Positions 1-10,632 of a stretch of DNA of 64,000 bases are shown here, in pieces (within the stretch, counting starts at the first letter, position 1; every line of letters begins with the position of its first letter). The position numbers and the translations under genes are program-made. The DNA comes from Leptodontidium sp. MPI-SDFR-AT-0119. Lineage: Eukaryota > Ascomycota > Leotiomycetes > Helotiales > Leptodontidiaceae. Location: NCBI GenBank assembly GCA_020726505.1, contig JAHLEZ010000005.1, positions 2,604,001 through 2,668,000 on the forward strand, given 5' to 3'. The notes beneath the pieces were generated by a model. The model saw only the letters and a list, made by a program, of their open reading frames with translations, searched no databases and was not told the origin of the DNA.

Positions 1-222
1 CCTAGCTGACCAGAGAGACAAGGATATTTGAAAACTAATAGAGTCGCAGTGAAGATATTTCGGGTACCCTGCCTGACCTTTGATCTTTGATGATCAACGC
101 ATGTAAGCCAGTTCAACCCAAATGGAACTTTTCGTTTTGAGAGTTCAAAACTTCAAATTGTTCAGATAAACTGACCTACACGGTTGATTGATTGAGGGGC
201 GGCAAAAAAGAAAATTCGAAAC

Positions 223-2586
223 TTACACATCCACACATTTTATCGATGGCCACGCATTAGCACCCAACCCAGCACCGTTCGCAATCTGTCCTTGAGGATA
301 CCAGGTCGGCAGCTTGGCACATGTTATTAACCCTGAGCCAGTCGCAGGGGGACTGATCCAACCCAAAGCGTTTCCATACGCAATAGCATACGACCATGTA
401 TCTCCCATGATTTTATAACCGCCATCGTTCGGGTGCAGGTCATCCGCGTAATTATCTGGAGCTAGTAAGCGAGTAAACATGTCCACGACCATGACTTTGG
501 ATCCTTTAGCAGCTCGAGCCGCTACCACACCAGGGATAGCTTCATTGTAAGCGAGGATATTGGCTCGAGTTGCAGCACTCCCTGAAGTGACAATCTGTGA
601 GACAAGAACCAAGGCATCTGGACAGGTAACCAAAATCTTGTCGATCAGATTTCCAAGTCGAGAAGGGGCTCCAGCTGGGTCTAAGGGAAGGTTCATATCG
701 TTTGTTCCAGCATGAACTAGAACCACATTGGGACGGCTAGCTAGCGACGCGCTCGCGTAGGAGGCAATTTGGTCGATGGTTGCTCCGTTGTGGCCCTCAT
801 TGCTATTGGCAGGCATGAAGCCGGATCGAACGGATCCAACGAGGTCGATTGTATTTCCATTCCCAGAAAGTTTAGCGAAAAGCTCCCCCCGATAACCATT
901 CCCATCGGTACTTTGAAATCCATATGTAATGGAATCTATAATGGTCAATAAAGTCCTTGTTCTTCGTAGAAACTCTTTAATACATACCTCCCAACGGCAA
1001 GATTTTCAGCTTCGTATTAGAGACTTTCAACTTGTAACCATTTGCCAGCCATGCATGTCTTTGGGCAAGTTGCGCGGGTTCATAATCACCATCAGAATCG
1101 TATGTGTTTAGCGAGAAATTTCTGAATGAACTTCCAATGTTGGAGGAAGACTTATCTCCACATTGTGGCAACTGAGAGGTGAGGGATTGTGCCGAAAATG
1201 CAGCGAGTTGGGCTGGATCAAAATTTGGGGCTCCGCCGACATCCCCTGTGTACTCGAGAATGACCGGATTACCGTGATAATCAAGCGGGTCGTTGAGGAG
1301 CCTTCTGGTTGTTGTTGGGAAAAATGGATAACTGTTCTTGTTAGAAGTGTTGTGTCTATGATTGGGTAAAAGCTTGACTTACCTCCCAGTCTTGCTCTTG
1401 ACATAGTTAGCCATCGCGAACCATGCAAAACTGTCCGCTTATAGTAAAATAATATTAGCATTGACTCGCTAGTCCTTTGGAGAGACCTTATCATTCCGCT
1501 GAGCATAATAGCCGCTATATATTGGATCGCGATAACCTCCAACAATTTTAGAATTGATAACCCCATACGCTATTACTGTGTTTGTTTCTGTGCCCTTCTT
1601 GTATTGTATCTGTAAGTCAGTAATCAAAGGAGGGACTCCGTCTTCATCGTTATCCTGTTTCGCTCCCATGAACCAATCGAGATGCGTTGCCTCATGAATG
1701 AAAATGCGAGCTTAGTTATCGTAGTTCTGGAGGTTCATCCGTTCGTTCGGTTCTTGGTGTCGACTTGCAGCTGTAATTGCTTGGGCGAGAGTGAGCTTGG
1801 CAAAGAAAGCGTTACAGAACGTGATCTGGTTGTAATCGGCTCTCTCGTCCTCCTTCGCGTTTCCTCGGGGATCGCTGTATGCTTCCACTAGGTCACTCAT
1901 ATCATCTCCTGGAGGAACTGTGGGGGAGGAGCCGTCGGGGCATTTAGGGGCGTCGGGGTCTTCTACAGGGGCATCTCCGCACTCATTGGTAGGATCACCT
2001 TTGCCATCGCCTCCACTGCAACGGACCTGAAATTCTTCTTTAAAACGACTTTCGTTACTATCAAGGAAGGGAAACTTACACGAATCCAAAGACTTGGACG
2101 AACTCCCCACCAAGTAGAGTACAGTTGTTGAACACTTTTCATTATATCTTGAGAAATTTTAGTAAATGCTAGCTGCCAAGTAGAATGAAAGAAACGATTG
2201 TTCGAGATGATTCTTTGAATAGAAAGACAATTCATACTTGTAATCTCTTTTCTCGTGCCATCACGAACAATATTTTTTCCGGCCGAGGGACCAAAATAGT
2301 CCTTAGCAGCCTGCCCCTTCCAATCGATATTGCTGGAAGTCTCAGCTAGTGAAGCAATTCGATTCATGTCATCATAAGCATCCTTGATGTATTGAGACTC
2401 TGCGCTACCTTCGCCACCACAACCTTGCCAGCCGAATAAGCGAGTACCAAGTGTGTTTGCCGTTGAAGGAGAAGTCAGTGACGGATAAGGAGCAATTCTG
2501 TCCCCGGAATAATCGGGAGGACCGGGTGGAGGTTGAGCAAGCGCGAAGAGATTCAGGAGGGAAAAAACATAAATTTTGGAAAACAT
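223..2586 (-). pseudogene. Secreted zincin-like metalloprotease fused to SGNH hydrolase, inactivated
   Basis: Six exons join in one frame: 2586-2238, 2168-2080, 2026-1492, 1437-1383, 1304-988, 935-223 (2058 nt, 685 codons plus stop). The product starts with a signal peptide (MFSKIYVFSLLNLFALAQ), has a cysteine-rich Pro/Gly/Asp linker, a HEATH zinc-binding motif (HExxH) followed by an AYG turn as in M35/lysine-specific-type metallopeptidases, then a C-terminal SGNH/GDSL esterase domain with GDSIT (about residue 448), GTND and DDLHPND blocks. Two lesions are seen: an in-frame TAA at 1714-1712, eight codons before HEATH, where CAA would fit; and an AT instead of GT at the donor at 1491, which is needed to keep frame between exons 3 and 4. 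The family roles (peptidase, carbohydrate or acyl esterase, outside the cell) follow from motifs; the pseudogene call is inference, since read-through or an unusual splice cannot be excluded. Confidence 0.7.
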
Positions 2587-2745
2587 AATGAAGAGAGTGT
2601 ATGATGGATGATTCTTCGACTGGATTGACTCTAAATCGAGGTCATGGGGAACCGGCCTTTTATTGCTGCATATATCAGTCAGCCTGAACGAACCTGCTCT
2701 CAAAAACTCGTCCCTGCTGGCATCAGGGATTGTTGACAAGTAAGT

Positions 2746-3187
2746 ATTGCCAGAAATAGTAAATTGAGCGTGTTGTTGGCTTCCTACTGTCCCGACATAC
2801 CCGGTTGTTGGAGTTTAGATATTCCTTATTCTGTCTGACCAATGTAATGCCACTTTACTAAATGAGAGCCTATCTTCCCTGCTAGAGTTTCCGGTTAAAT
2901 AGAAATCCTCATCTGAAAGAAGAAGGAGAGATGTACTCAGGGGGGAGAAAAAGGACCAGCCCACCTATTGCCAGAAATAGTAAATTGAGCGTGTTGTTGG
3001 CTTCCTACTGTCCCGATATACCCAGTTGTTGGAGTTTAGATATTCCTTATTCTGTCTGACCAATGTAATGCCACTTTGCTAAATGAGAGCCTATCTTCCT
3101 TGCTAGAGTTTCCGGTTAAATAGAAATCCTCATCTGAAAGAAGAAGGAGAGATGCACTCAGGGGGGAGAAAAAGGACCAGCCCACCT
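2746..3187. repeat. Tandem direct duplication, two copies of 221 bp
   Basis: Positions 2746-2966 and 2967-3187 are near-identical head-to-tail copies beginning with attgccagaaatagtaaatt. Five differences were seen, all transitions (C/T or G/A); three of them are CA/TA or TG/TA changes, the RIP-preferred context. It lies directly upstream of the broken metalloprotease-SGNH gene and may include its promoter. Confidence 0.9.
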
Positions 3188-3723
3188 ATTGCCCTTGACC
3201 GTATCTGATATTGCTATGGATCCGATCATCCGATGAAGTATTATTCCTTGTCGATACAGGGTTTCTCGGGTTTCTCGGCGTTCGCGCAGACTCCCAAATT
3301 AATACCTCAGACGGTCACAATGAAGAAGAACTATTTCACAAAGCAAGGGGGAAAGATTCGGAAGCGGGGCCGGAAGCCTGGTGTTAGGCCCGTCCGCGTG
3401 TGAACAAGGACTCGAGCCTAGTGGAGGATGGGTGGGATGCTAAAATATTTGTTGTATGGAATTGTCTGGGATGTTGGTTTGAACCCATTTACGGGAGTGA
3501 GTGCTTCCCTTTTTCAGCGCGTACGCGTGTTTAGAGCCTCACACAAATGCAACTATTCGTCATGTAGATTCTTTCATGTGCAGATGATACGTTGAATATC
3601 ATATGGCTTAAAGTTCGTCAAGTTATTCAACCAAGAGCAATCTATTAATCGCTCATCCCGTTTTTCTCGACCTCGAACCCTAATTTGACAGCGTCCAAAC
3701 TTGGCAATGGAAGTAGACTTCAC
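3188..3723. other. Intergenic, no gene seen
   Basis: No coding frame could be supported. A short direct repeat of gggtttctc occurs near 3260. Confidence 0.5.
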
Positions 3724-3945
3724 TCAATACTTGTTACGCTTCTGCTTGCTGGACGCTTTAGCATCCAGGGACTGTTGGATCGCCGCTGCCTTTCGATCTT
3801 CCTCTTCCTGCCGCTCCCTCTCGTCCCTTTCCTCTTTGTTTTTGCGGCGTTTATTCTAGCTGGCTACAGCCGCTTCTATCATTTTGTCCTCGGCCGCAAT
3901 CTCGTCCTCTAGACTGTTCTTGCTACCTCTATCCTTTGTAGACAT
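3724..3945 (-). pseudogene. Short Lys/Glu/Arg-rich ORF with internal stop
   Basis: The minus strand reads 74 codons from ATG at 3945 to TGA at 3724 with one in-frame TAG at codon 30 (between AVAS and NKRRK), a place where CAG would fit. The remainder is highly charged and probably coiled-coil (KEERDERERQEEEDRKAA). Such tails occur at the ends of fungal pogo/Fot-type transposases, but no transposase core was found nearby, so identity is unknown. It could also be an unannotated small gene with an unrecognised intron. Confidence 0.35.
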
Positions 3946-4387
3946 CTTGAGAGAATAATATGATTCCTATCCACAAAGTCAGTTACAAGTCACTGTAAGA
4001 GATGAAATAGATATTCTTACTCTAGTGAAAGAACTTGTTCTTTTAGAGAGGATCTGACTAGATTGTGAAGTCAAATGGGCGTGTATGGTAATTTGCCGAG
4101 TTAAGGGTGAGACAATGAAGATAAATGGAGAAAGCTGCTGGAGTATTTTAATGGTGATTGCTCCTGAAGTGAAGAGGTGGATGATGATCTGATTGAACTG
4201 AGATCGGGCATACCGAGTGTCTTTATAGACCGTGGTTTTATGGCTCACCATTGAAATAGCCACATCATGGTCCATGGATAGTTTGAAGCTTAACCGCCAC
4301 CACTCCTCACCTTGCAGAAATTTGTCCTTGAACAGAACTCCGCCATGGCAAAGTGAGAGGGAGTGGAGGACCATGAGACTGGCTTAC

Positions 4388-4798
4388 CGCCCCAAGACCA
4401 TGACTCCGTTGTTGGTAATTGCTTGGTTGAAAACGAAGGAACTAGCCGCTCTGCCAGGAGGTAGGTAAATTTTGATCCCTTCGAGGCCGAAATTGGACAC
4501 TGTGCCGTGTTGGTGTTTTATCTTCGAGTCGCCAAGGGAATTTGTTGATGTGCCAGTGGTAGTCCCGCGTCGATCCATTGGAGCGCGTATGGCCGAGACC
4601 CAGAACTCTAACGTCAACGCAGAATGTGATGGAAAAACAGTTGCGCCACAAAGGTGCCTTGTGGCGCTTACCAAGGCATGCTTGGCGGTTAATTGATTCA
4701 CGTGACCAGGTATGATCTCCGTGGCACGGATGGACGACTTCGTAGTGGCCAATCGGGATAGAACCTCAAAAGCTTCAGGCACCACCACCAACCCTCCG
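4388..4798 (-). CDS. Possible exon of an unrecognised gene
   Basis: An open frame of about 137 codons on the minus strand is bounded by a plausible acceptor (aaaatag at about 4805-4799) and a good donor (GTAAGC at 4387). A second open stretch with a GTGAGC donor lies further downstream near 4240-4330. There is no ATG at the 5' end, so this would be an internal exon. No domain was recognised. It may be a decayed gene like its neighbours. Coding status is uncertain. Confidence 0.25.
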
Positions 4799-5045
4799 CT
4801 ATTTTGAAATAATACCACAAACACACAGAGTTATTTCACAGAGAGGATATTTTCCCGGGAATCATACATACCTAGCCAGCCTTTGTTTTCGTCCTTATCC
4901 TCATCCTTTCTCTCACCCTCTCACCCTCTCACCCCACCGTCCCGGAACATACTTACTTGCCTCCCCAAATTGCGAGGATTCCACCGTTGGAAGGAACTGT
5001 CCCGACAGATACCCTAGCCCCACCTAGCTTCTGGCGTCAGTCGAG
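4799..5045. other. Intergenic, pyrimidine-rich stretch
   Basis: Contains the repeated motif ctcaccctct (about 4910-4935); no gene supported. Confidence 0.4.
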
Positions 5046-6750
5046 ATGCCAAAAACCATGGAGAATGCTAGGCAAGATTTCGACGAGCTCGCGTGGGACA
5101 AAAATGACGAAGAATAGGAAGAGGCCCAGAAGGCGTTAAGCAAGAAATCCTTGTGTCGTCGCCTCGAATTACTGGTCGCTGAGAAATTTGGAAAGCTAGC
5201 AACTTGGATTACTCTAATGATCATTAGCGGATTTAACAATTTGTACCGAATACGCGTTAAAGATTTCTCCCCCGATGTTTTAGTTCGACGGTCCTCCGTT
5301 AGTTAAGCCCAGTTTCTAAAAGAAAAAACTCTCTAGGAGGCGGCAACTACGAAGTATATATATTAGAATACTCAAATACCCACTCCGCGGGTGTTGTTTT
5401 ATAGCAATTTCTCTAATATCGGGCCATTTATTATTATAAAGCACGTCGAGAACAAGTCAACCTTGTCGTATGCTGTGACGATTCTAGTGCTTTAGGTGCT
5501 GACGTCACGTGTTCAGGGGCTAGTGTTTCAGCTTTGAGGATATAGGGGTCAGCTACGGCTACAGCTGTCCTTCTTCTGTATCTATTGTTCTAAGTACGAA
5601 GTGTATTGTCTTGAATCTGTCTGTCTTGAGTGCCTCCGTAACATATGCCCTGACAACACCTGGCGTCGATCGTTTAATAACTTATGCCTTAGATCTAAAC
5701 ATTTCTCAAAATATACTAGAAAACCTTTACCTCAAAGTGGCGAATATTATCTTAAAACTCTCATATCACAAATTTACACGAATAGGGTCCTTAGTCGAAG
5801 CGGACGATAGTTCATTTTCTATGATTGGGCAACCTATTACTTAAAATATAAACGACATACTTCAGCTCGCTAATATTCCTTCCGTTATCTTCTCCCTAAA
5901 GTACAAGACTTTTAAATCCTTAGACGAGTACTACTTAAACCTAGCGTAGGGTCATCTAGTACAACTAATATTCTAGCAAAACGACTTAGTAAAATTAGCG
6001 AACAATTGCCGAAACAAGTACGTTACTCGTCAACTTTTTCTTTAGTTAGTAAAACAAGGTCGACTCTTTATATTTAGATTCGCCGAGGATAATTAGTCTA
6101 CTTAGGCAAGAACCTAAACTTCAAAACTCTTACTAGCGCCCTTAAACTTAGACTCATTTAGGCTCTATAGTAATGACTTCCGTCTAGGAAATATACTTAT
6201 CAACGATACTAACGAAGTTATTTCTGTAATTAATTAGGAATTTACATATACTACACCCACATAGTTCGTCCTCGATCCTCCGTAGTGGTTACTACTTAAT
6301 ACCCCGGAAATGTGGGATACTGGTATCGACGATTGGGTGGAAAATTATGAGCTTCGACTTGAGACATGGCTATTTGCTATGAAGGAAGCTAAGGAGAGTG
6401 CAGGTTTTGAATCTAGGCCTACGGAATTCCCGTTGTCGGCATACATGAGAGAGAGTTGGGAAACGGGGCGGTTCTGGCTGACTTATGCGGGGCGAAAGAG
6501 TTAGGCGTTTAATGCTGTCTACTAGAAATATTTGGATGAGAGGTTTTTTAGACGGAGGGAAAATCGCGTCGAGAAAAATGGGCTTTAGAAGACAAAAGCG
6601 CATCTTCTAAGCGAGGGTGCAAGGAATGCGATGGAGCTATTCGTAGCGCGAAAGATAGATAAGATGAAGGAGCGGAAACTGGCCGAGTGGGATCCAGAAG
6701 CAGCGAGGAGTCGTTTGAAGGAAGTGCTTCTGAATAGTGAAGTAGAGTAA
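5046..6750 (+). pseudogene. APH/choline-kinase-type phosphotransferase, heavily RIP-like mutated
   Basis: After removal of the inserted LTR plus one target-site copy (175 nt), the frame from ATG 5046 to TAA 6750 is exactly 510 codons with no frameshift but 17 internal stops, all TAG or TAA. They sit where the fungal aminoglycoside-phosphotransferase-like family has Trp or Gln (for example VIN*EFTY for the usual VIDWEFTY, PP*WLLL for PPWWLLL, RKS*AF for RKSFAF-like). Family landmarks still readable: IPTPRVL, GPFIIIKHVEN, RIGSLVE, the catalytic-loop remnant YSNDFRLGNILIN (family C/D-DDxRPxNxLV) and MRESWETGRFW. Intact members are about 500 aa kinases of unknown small-molecule substrate. The identity of the family is confident; the mutation mechanism (RIP) is inferred. 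Confidence 0.85.
5474..5643. mobile_element. Solo LTR (170 bp) with 5-bp target-site duplication
   Basis: The insert begins TGTGACG and ends CGTAACA, an imperfect terminal inverted pair with TG...CA ends. It is flanked by the direct repeat TATGC at 5469-5473 and 5644-5648. Excising it restores the phosphotransferase reading frame across the site (…STLSYALTTPG…). The size and termini resemble Ty1/copia-type LTRs, but no internal domain is present, so the superfamily is inferred. Strand cannot be fixed. Confidence 0.85.
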
Positions 6751-7436
6751 AAAGAAAGGCTTACTTTCAAGAATCATAGACTTTCCATTAACGGATTTCA
6801 TTAAGCGCAAGATTGACACAGCTACTCTGATTAATGCATCAGAGATAGAAGTAGAAATCAGGCAATCCTCGTGCCGTGCCCTGTTTATCACTCGTTACCC
6901 GCCTGACTTTAAATGCTATTTTGGGCATCGTCCGTACAGTAGCCTCATCACAAGCGGCAGGTTGTTAGGCGCTAAGCAATTCGTGTAGTATACAATAAGT
7001 CGCGCGTGTATTGGCATCCCTGGTATCATTGTATCGTACATTTTCCCTAGACCCTTTATAGCAAAAAGAAAAGAAGAAAAAACTCCCAACAATACGCCGC
7101 ACGATCCTAACTCCCCAGTCCTCGCCTCGCCTATGTAATTGCCTGTTCCTCCTTCCCTAGACGGCCAATTGCTGTGTTAAACGCCATGATCATCCCATCG
7201 TACATTATATCATAGTCGTGGAATGAGCCCGTGAATATGTCCCCATCTCTAATTGGAAGAAGAGCGGATCGGAGCTCGCGAGCTAACGGTTTAAGGTTCT
7301 CGAACTTCGGCGCAAACTCCATGATGATGTTCTCGAATCGGTTTTTGCCCATATCCCCTACCTTATTCCGAGTAATTTCTGTATATCTCCTAGTATACCA
7401 ACCTCGCAGTATATTTGTCTTCGGTCTCATCACCTT
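6751..7436. other. Intergenic with unassigned open frame
   Basis: A minus-strand open frame (7475-7131, 114 codons) overlaps the end of the HET pseudogene but shows no recognisable domain and has no clear ATG context. AT-rich remainder; no gene supported. Confidence 0.4.
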
Positions 7437-8482
7437 GCTGACTTCACAGAATCCTAGTCTTTGATGTTCAGCCAAAATATTGCCGAGTAATCGTCCTTAT
7501 GTCTCTTTGTATATGCAATACTAAGCTATGTCTTCCCGATTCCCCTTAGCCCTTGTAGAACAACTGCTCGACGGGAGCCATCGCCTCTGAGTGTCTTGTG
7601 TATTCTCGAGAGCTCATCTTCCCGGGCCACGAAGTGTTCGATGTCGAAAACATCGGAGAGGCTGAAGGTGACTGAGAAGTCCTCGTGGTTAGATCCTGAT
7701 AGAGTCAGCAACTTCCTTCATTTGATGACAGAAGAGCAAGATGTACCTCTTGAGGCCTTGTCAATCTCCTCTCGAAGTCGCGCCAACGCCCTGTCCTTCC
7801 CCTCACCGTAGATGAGTGGCATGTAAACGTCAAAAATTCCTAGCAGTAAATATGCCTTGTCTTCTTTATAGGTCGTCTCACGACATTCTGTCCATGACAT
7901 TCGCTCAGCAACCGTGAAGTCAGACGGGCGGCTTCCTCGAAGGGCTTTAGCTAGAATGCCTGTTACTTCGCAGATGTGCCGTTCTAAGGAGACCTTATTG
8001 CCTAATAGCTCCCGATCTTTGCAGAAGAAGTCGACTAATGCCGGTGCAATAAGCTCTTGTAGAGTCCAGCCTCGTCTGAACCATTCGCTTTTTCGAAATG
8101 ACGATTCCCAAGATTCGTTAGTATTATCGGCCAGAACAGAGCGAGGTCGCGAAACATCTGGCAGGTAAGCGTAGCACTTGGTCGCATCCCGGTACTAGCG
8201 AAACATCGAGTTGATCGCGTGTTGATACTCCACGGCATTAGATTTATCGATACAGCAGGTGTCCACCCAAATGTATTGTAAGCCGTCACGCCTCGCCTGT
8301 TCTCCGCAGAACTGTATCTTTCCATAGCCAGCCTTGCTCTTGCCTGTGCCGTCTAACAGATCGTGATATGTGACCTCCTCCGCTCCCCATCTGTGTGAAA
8401 GTATTGCATATTTCGGTATTTCATCCTCAGCGAACTTGGTCAGGCTGAAGTCGCCATTGTTCTCGCACTGCAGCAGACGCAT
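7437..8482 (-). pseudogene. HET domain plus NB-ARC incompatibility protein, truncated and nonsense-mutated
   Basis: From ATG 8482 the frame shows a HET domain: YAILSHRWG, YIWVDTCCIDK, INSMFR*YRDA, GWTLQELIAP, KAYLLLGIFDVYMPLIYGEG. A 52-nt intron (about 7758-7707; GTACAT, TGCTGACT branch, ATCAG) links ASRG to SNHEDF and hides an apparent TGA. Then comes the NB-ARC linker and P-loop (HFVAREDELSRIH, GLRGIGKT). Three in-frame stops are seen: TAG at 8197-8195 for Trp, TAG at 7528-7526 directly after the Walker A GKT where Gln is usual, and TAG at 7456-7454. Homology is lost after KD*DSVK, so the C-terminal repeats are missing. Intact members are STAND/NLR proteins that trigger non-self cell death in the cytosol. 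Confidence 0.85.
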
Positions 8483-8952
8483 TTTTCACCTGGCTTCGAG
8501 TCGACGAGTCGAGGATCGCAGGAGGGAGAGTTCTCGGCAGTAGTTGAGCCATCCAGTTGACATAGATACAAAGGTGGAAGACTTCAGCTCAGGTTGTGGC
8601 TGGCGCACTCAGCTTGGTGGCAGCATCGTGGCAATAGCATCGTCGTACATCACTAGAAGCGCGCAAGACCGGCTCAGTCGCTCAGACTCACTGGCGTAGT
8701 CAATCTCGATTGGAAATAATGTATTCTTATTGCTAAGAGGGGAGGTTAAAAACATTCTGAGGGTTGAACGATAGAAAAGGAAATCAGGACCCGGTCTAGC
8801 TTGCATTGTCTCTTGTTGATTTCCAGCCTCATGACTTACGCTGGCAATTTTTAGGTAAGCTACGGCGAAACTACGGCGAAATTACCAAAGGCTTTGGGGT
8901 GCGGGGTCCGTCCCATTTAGACGAGATTCGTTAGTGCCGTCGATCAAAAGTA
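8483..8952. other. Intergenic between HET pseudogene and mariner element
   Basis: No gene supported; a 65-codon minus-strand frame (8806-8609) has no recognised domain. The right edge carries the TA target dinucleotide at 8951-8952. Confidence 0.45.
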
Positions 8953-8989
8953 CGAAAGGGGGTTGACAGTGGGTCTCGCCCCCCCTTGT
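8953..8989 (+). repeat. Left terminal inverted repeat of the mariner element
   Basis: Starts at the TA target and matches the reverse complement of the right end. Confidence 0.9.
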
Positions 8990-9086
8990 AAGGCGGTGAG
9001 CATCATCGAAGCTCGTAGAACCTATGCCTCCGCCATTAATTTAATGACTGTTCCTTACTGATTTGTATTGAGGAAACATCGTCAAA

Positions 9087-10127
9087 ATGCCTTGGACACA
9101 TGAAACCCCAACTCGTGTGCGATTCAAAACCCTCTTAGCTAAAGGCTACTTAGTCAAAGGAGCTGCTCGCAAGCTTAATATCCCTCGTTCTTTAGCACGA
9201 TATTTTATTAATAAACCCGACCGATTAGCAAAGCCTCCTGGCGCTTCTCCAAAGATCTCAGACGAGCAAATTCAAGAGATAATTGAGTGGTTTACAGGCC
9301 ACTACGATCGCCGAACTCTTTCTTTATAACAAATCCGTGAGCAATTCCACCTCGATTGCGCAGATATTACTCTCCTTTGAGCCTTTGAACGACACGGTTA
9401 TCATTATTATGTTCCTGATTGCAAGCCTTTTATATCAAAAGCGAATAAGCTTAAGCGTTGGAGCTTTGCTATTGCTAATTGGGACCGAACGAAAGAATAC
9501 TGGCGACGAGGAAGGTTTACAGACGAAACAATTACTCGTACGGATATTCTTCGTAGACGAAAACTTCTTCGTAAACGAGGGGAAAGGCGACGACTTGATT
9601 GTATCTAATTTACGTTTTACTCAGGTTATAAATCAGTAATGGCGTGGGCAGTAATTAGGTATAGATATAAATCAAAAATTTACTTTTGCTCGTACGAAGG
9701 AGAAGGCAAAGGGTTTACTTAAAAGAAGTATACAAATCAAATCTTGAGGGGCCCGTTAAAAGAGATATTTAAGCAACCAGGAGACTTCTTTTGCGTAAAG
9801 GACAACAGTGGGGTTCATAGGAAGACCGATACAAAGCAAAACCACGGGCTTTGTAATGCTGTACGCTTAGAATGCTATATATTCTCAATTGATTGGCCTC
9901 CTTGCTCGCTAGACCTTAATCTAATTGAGAATATTTGGAGGATTTTAAAGCAAAAGCTAAGGAATAGAAATCCTCACGGTGGTTGGGCTCTTAAGGACTT
10001 GAAGAAGGCTATAATAGATATTTGGGACAATGAGATATCTATTGAAATAATCAATAGATTCGTTGATACTATACCTCAGAGGCTAGAAAAGGTCAGATTA
10101 AGGAAAGGAGGACCTTTAGGATGGTAG
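9087..10127 (+). pseudogene. Tc1/mariner transposase (DDE_3), four premature stops
   Basis: The frame from ATG 9087 to TAG 10127 has 346 codons and no frameshift, but stops at TAA 9327, a TGA near 9378, a TAA near 9606 and a TAA near 9720. The N-terminus is a helix-turn-helix (GYLVKGAARKLNIPRSLARY). Catalytic blocks are FTDET (first Asp), VKDNSGVH (second Asp; HN replaced) and DLNLIENIW (Glu), spaced as in DD34E transposases. It would have bound the terminal repeats and cut and pasted the element; as it stands it cannot be made full length. Confidence 0.88.
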
Positions 10128-10162
10128 ATTATTACTGTAAATAGCTATAGAATACGGCAGAA

Positions 10163-10201
10163 ACAAGGGGGGTGGCGAGACCCACTGTCAACCCCCTTTC
10201 G
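10163..10201 (-). repeat. Right terminal inverted repeat of the mariner element
   Basis: Mirror copy of the left repeat, one or two bases different in length of the C-run. Confidence 0.9.
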
Positions 10202-10203
10202 TA

Positions 10204-10632
10204 CCAAACAGCGTAGCGGACCTCCAAACTGTTTACGCGCCACACCAGCCACAAAGCTTATGCGGGTCTCAGACAAAAAAATATATATCTGAAGCTCAAT
10301 AAGAACTTTTAAAAAGTGCAAGGGATATTAAGAGCTCGCTAGTATTACTGTGGCAAAGAATTCGTACTAAAGCCTAAAAGGAGGCTCGTTATAAATCAAG
10401 CGAAAGAGCGACGATACGAACATAATATTTTCTTCAGAAAGGGTCAAATTGCTAATAAATAGTTATACAATACGACTGATCACTTCTTTTTGTAGACTTA
10501 TAAAGTTGGTGTGGAGTTTGAATTGCGTGAAGTCTAAGTACCTCTCTTTTTTCTCGGCACGCAGGGTTTCTCGGCACGCAGGGAGGGACGTTACTCTACT
10601 GTTCCGTCCGATTTCAACTCCCAAAGTGTCCC
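10204..10632. other. Degenerate AT-rich sequence with 17-bp tandem repeat
   Basis: A frame near 10290-10430 reads as a charged helical stretch with stops where Gln would fit, probably a decayed transposon tail. The 17-mer tttctcggcacgcaggg occurs twice in tandem at 10550-10583. No intact gene. Confidence 0.45.

Larger units (their letters stand above)
8953..10201 (+). mobile_element. Tc1/mariner DNA transposon, full length, inactive
   Basis: A 1249-bp element flanked by TA dinucleotides (8951-8952 and 10202-10203). The ends are inverted repeats: 8953-8989 and 10163-10201 match for the first 28 nt (cgaaagggggttgacagtgg…) and, after a small length difference in a C-run, again for cccccttgt. 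It contains one transposase frame with four premature stops. The structure is that of the Tc1/mariner superfamily. Confidence 0.92.

Noticed and set aside
3321..3404. 27-codon basic ORF (MKKNYFTKQGGKIRKRGRK…)
   Set aside because: Too short, no relatives recognised, no promoter or partner evidence.
7718..7720. In-frame TGA in the HET/NB-ARC pseudogene
   Set aside because: It lies in a clear 52-nt intron (GTACAT donor, TGCTGACT branch, ATCAG acceptor) whose removal joins family-conserved residues, so it is not a lesion.
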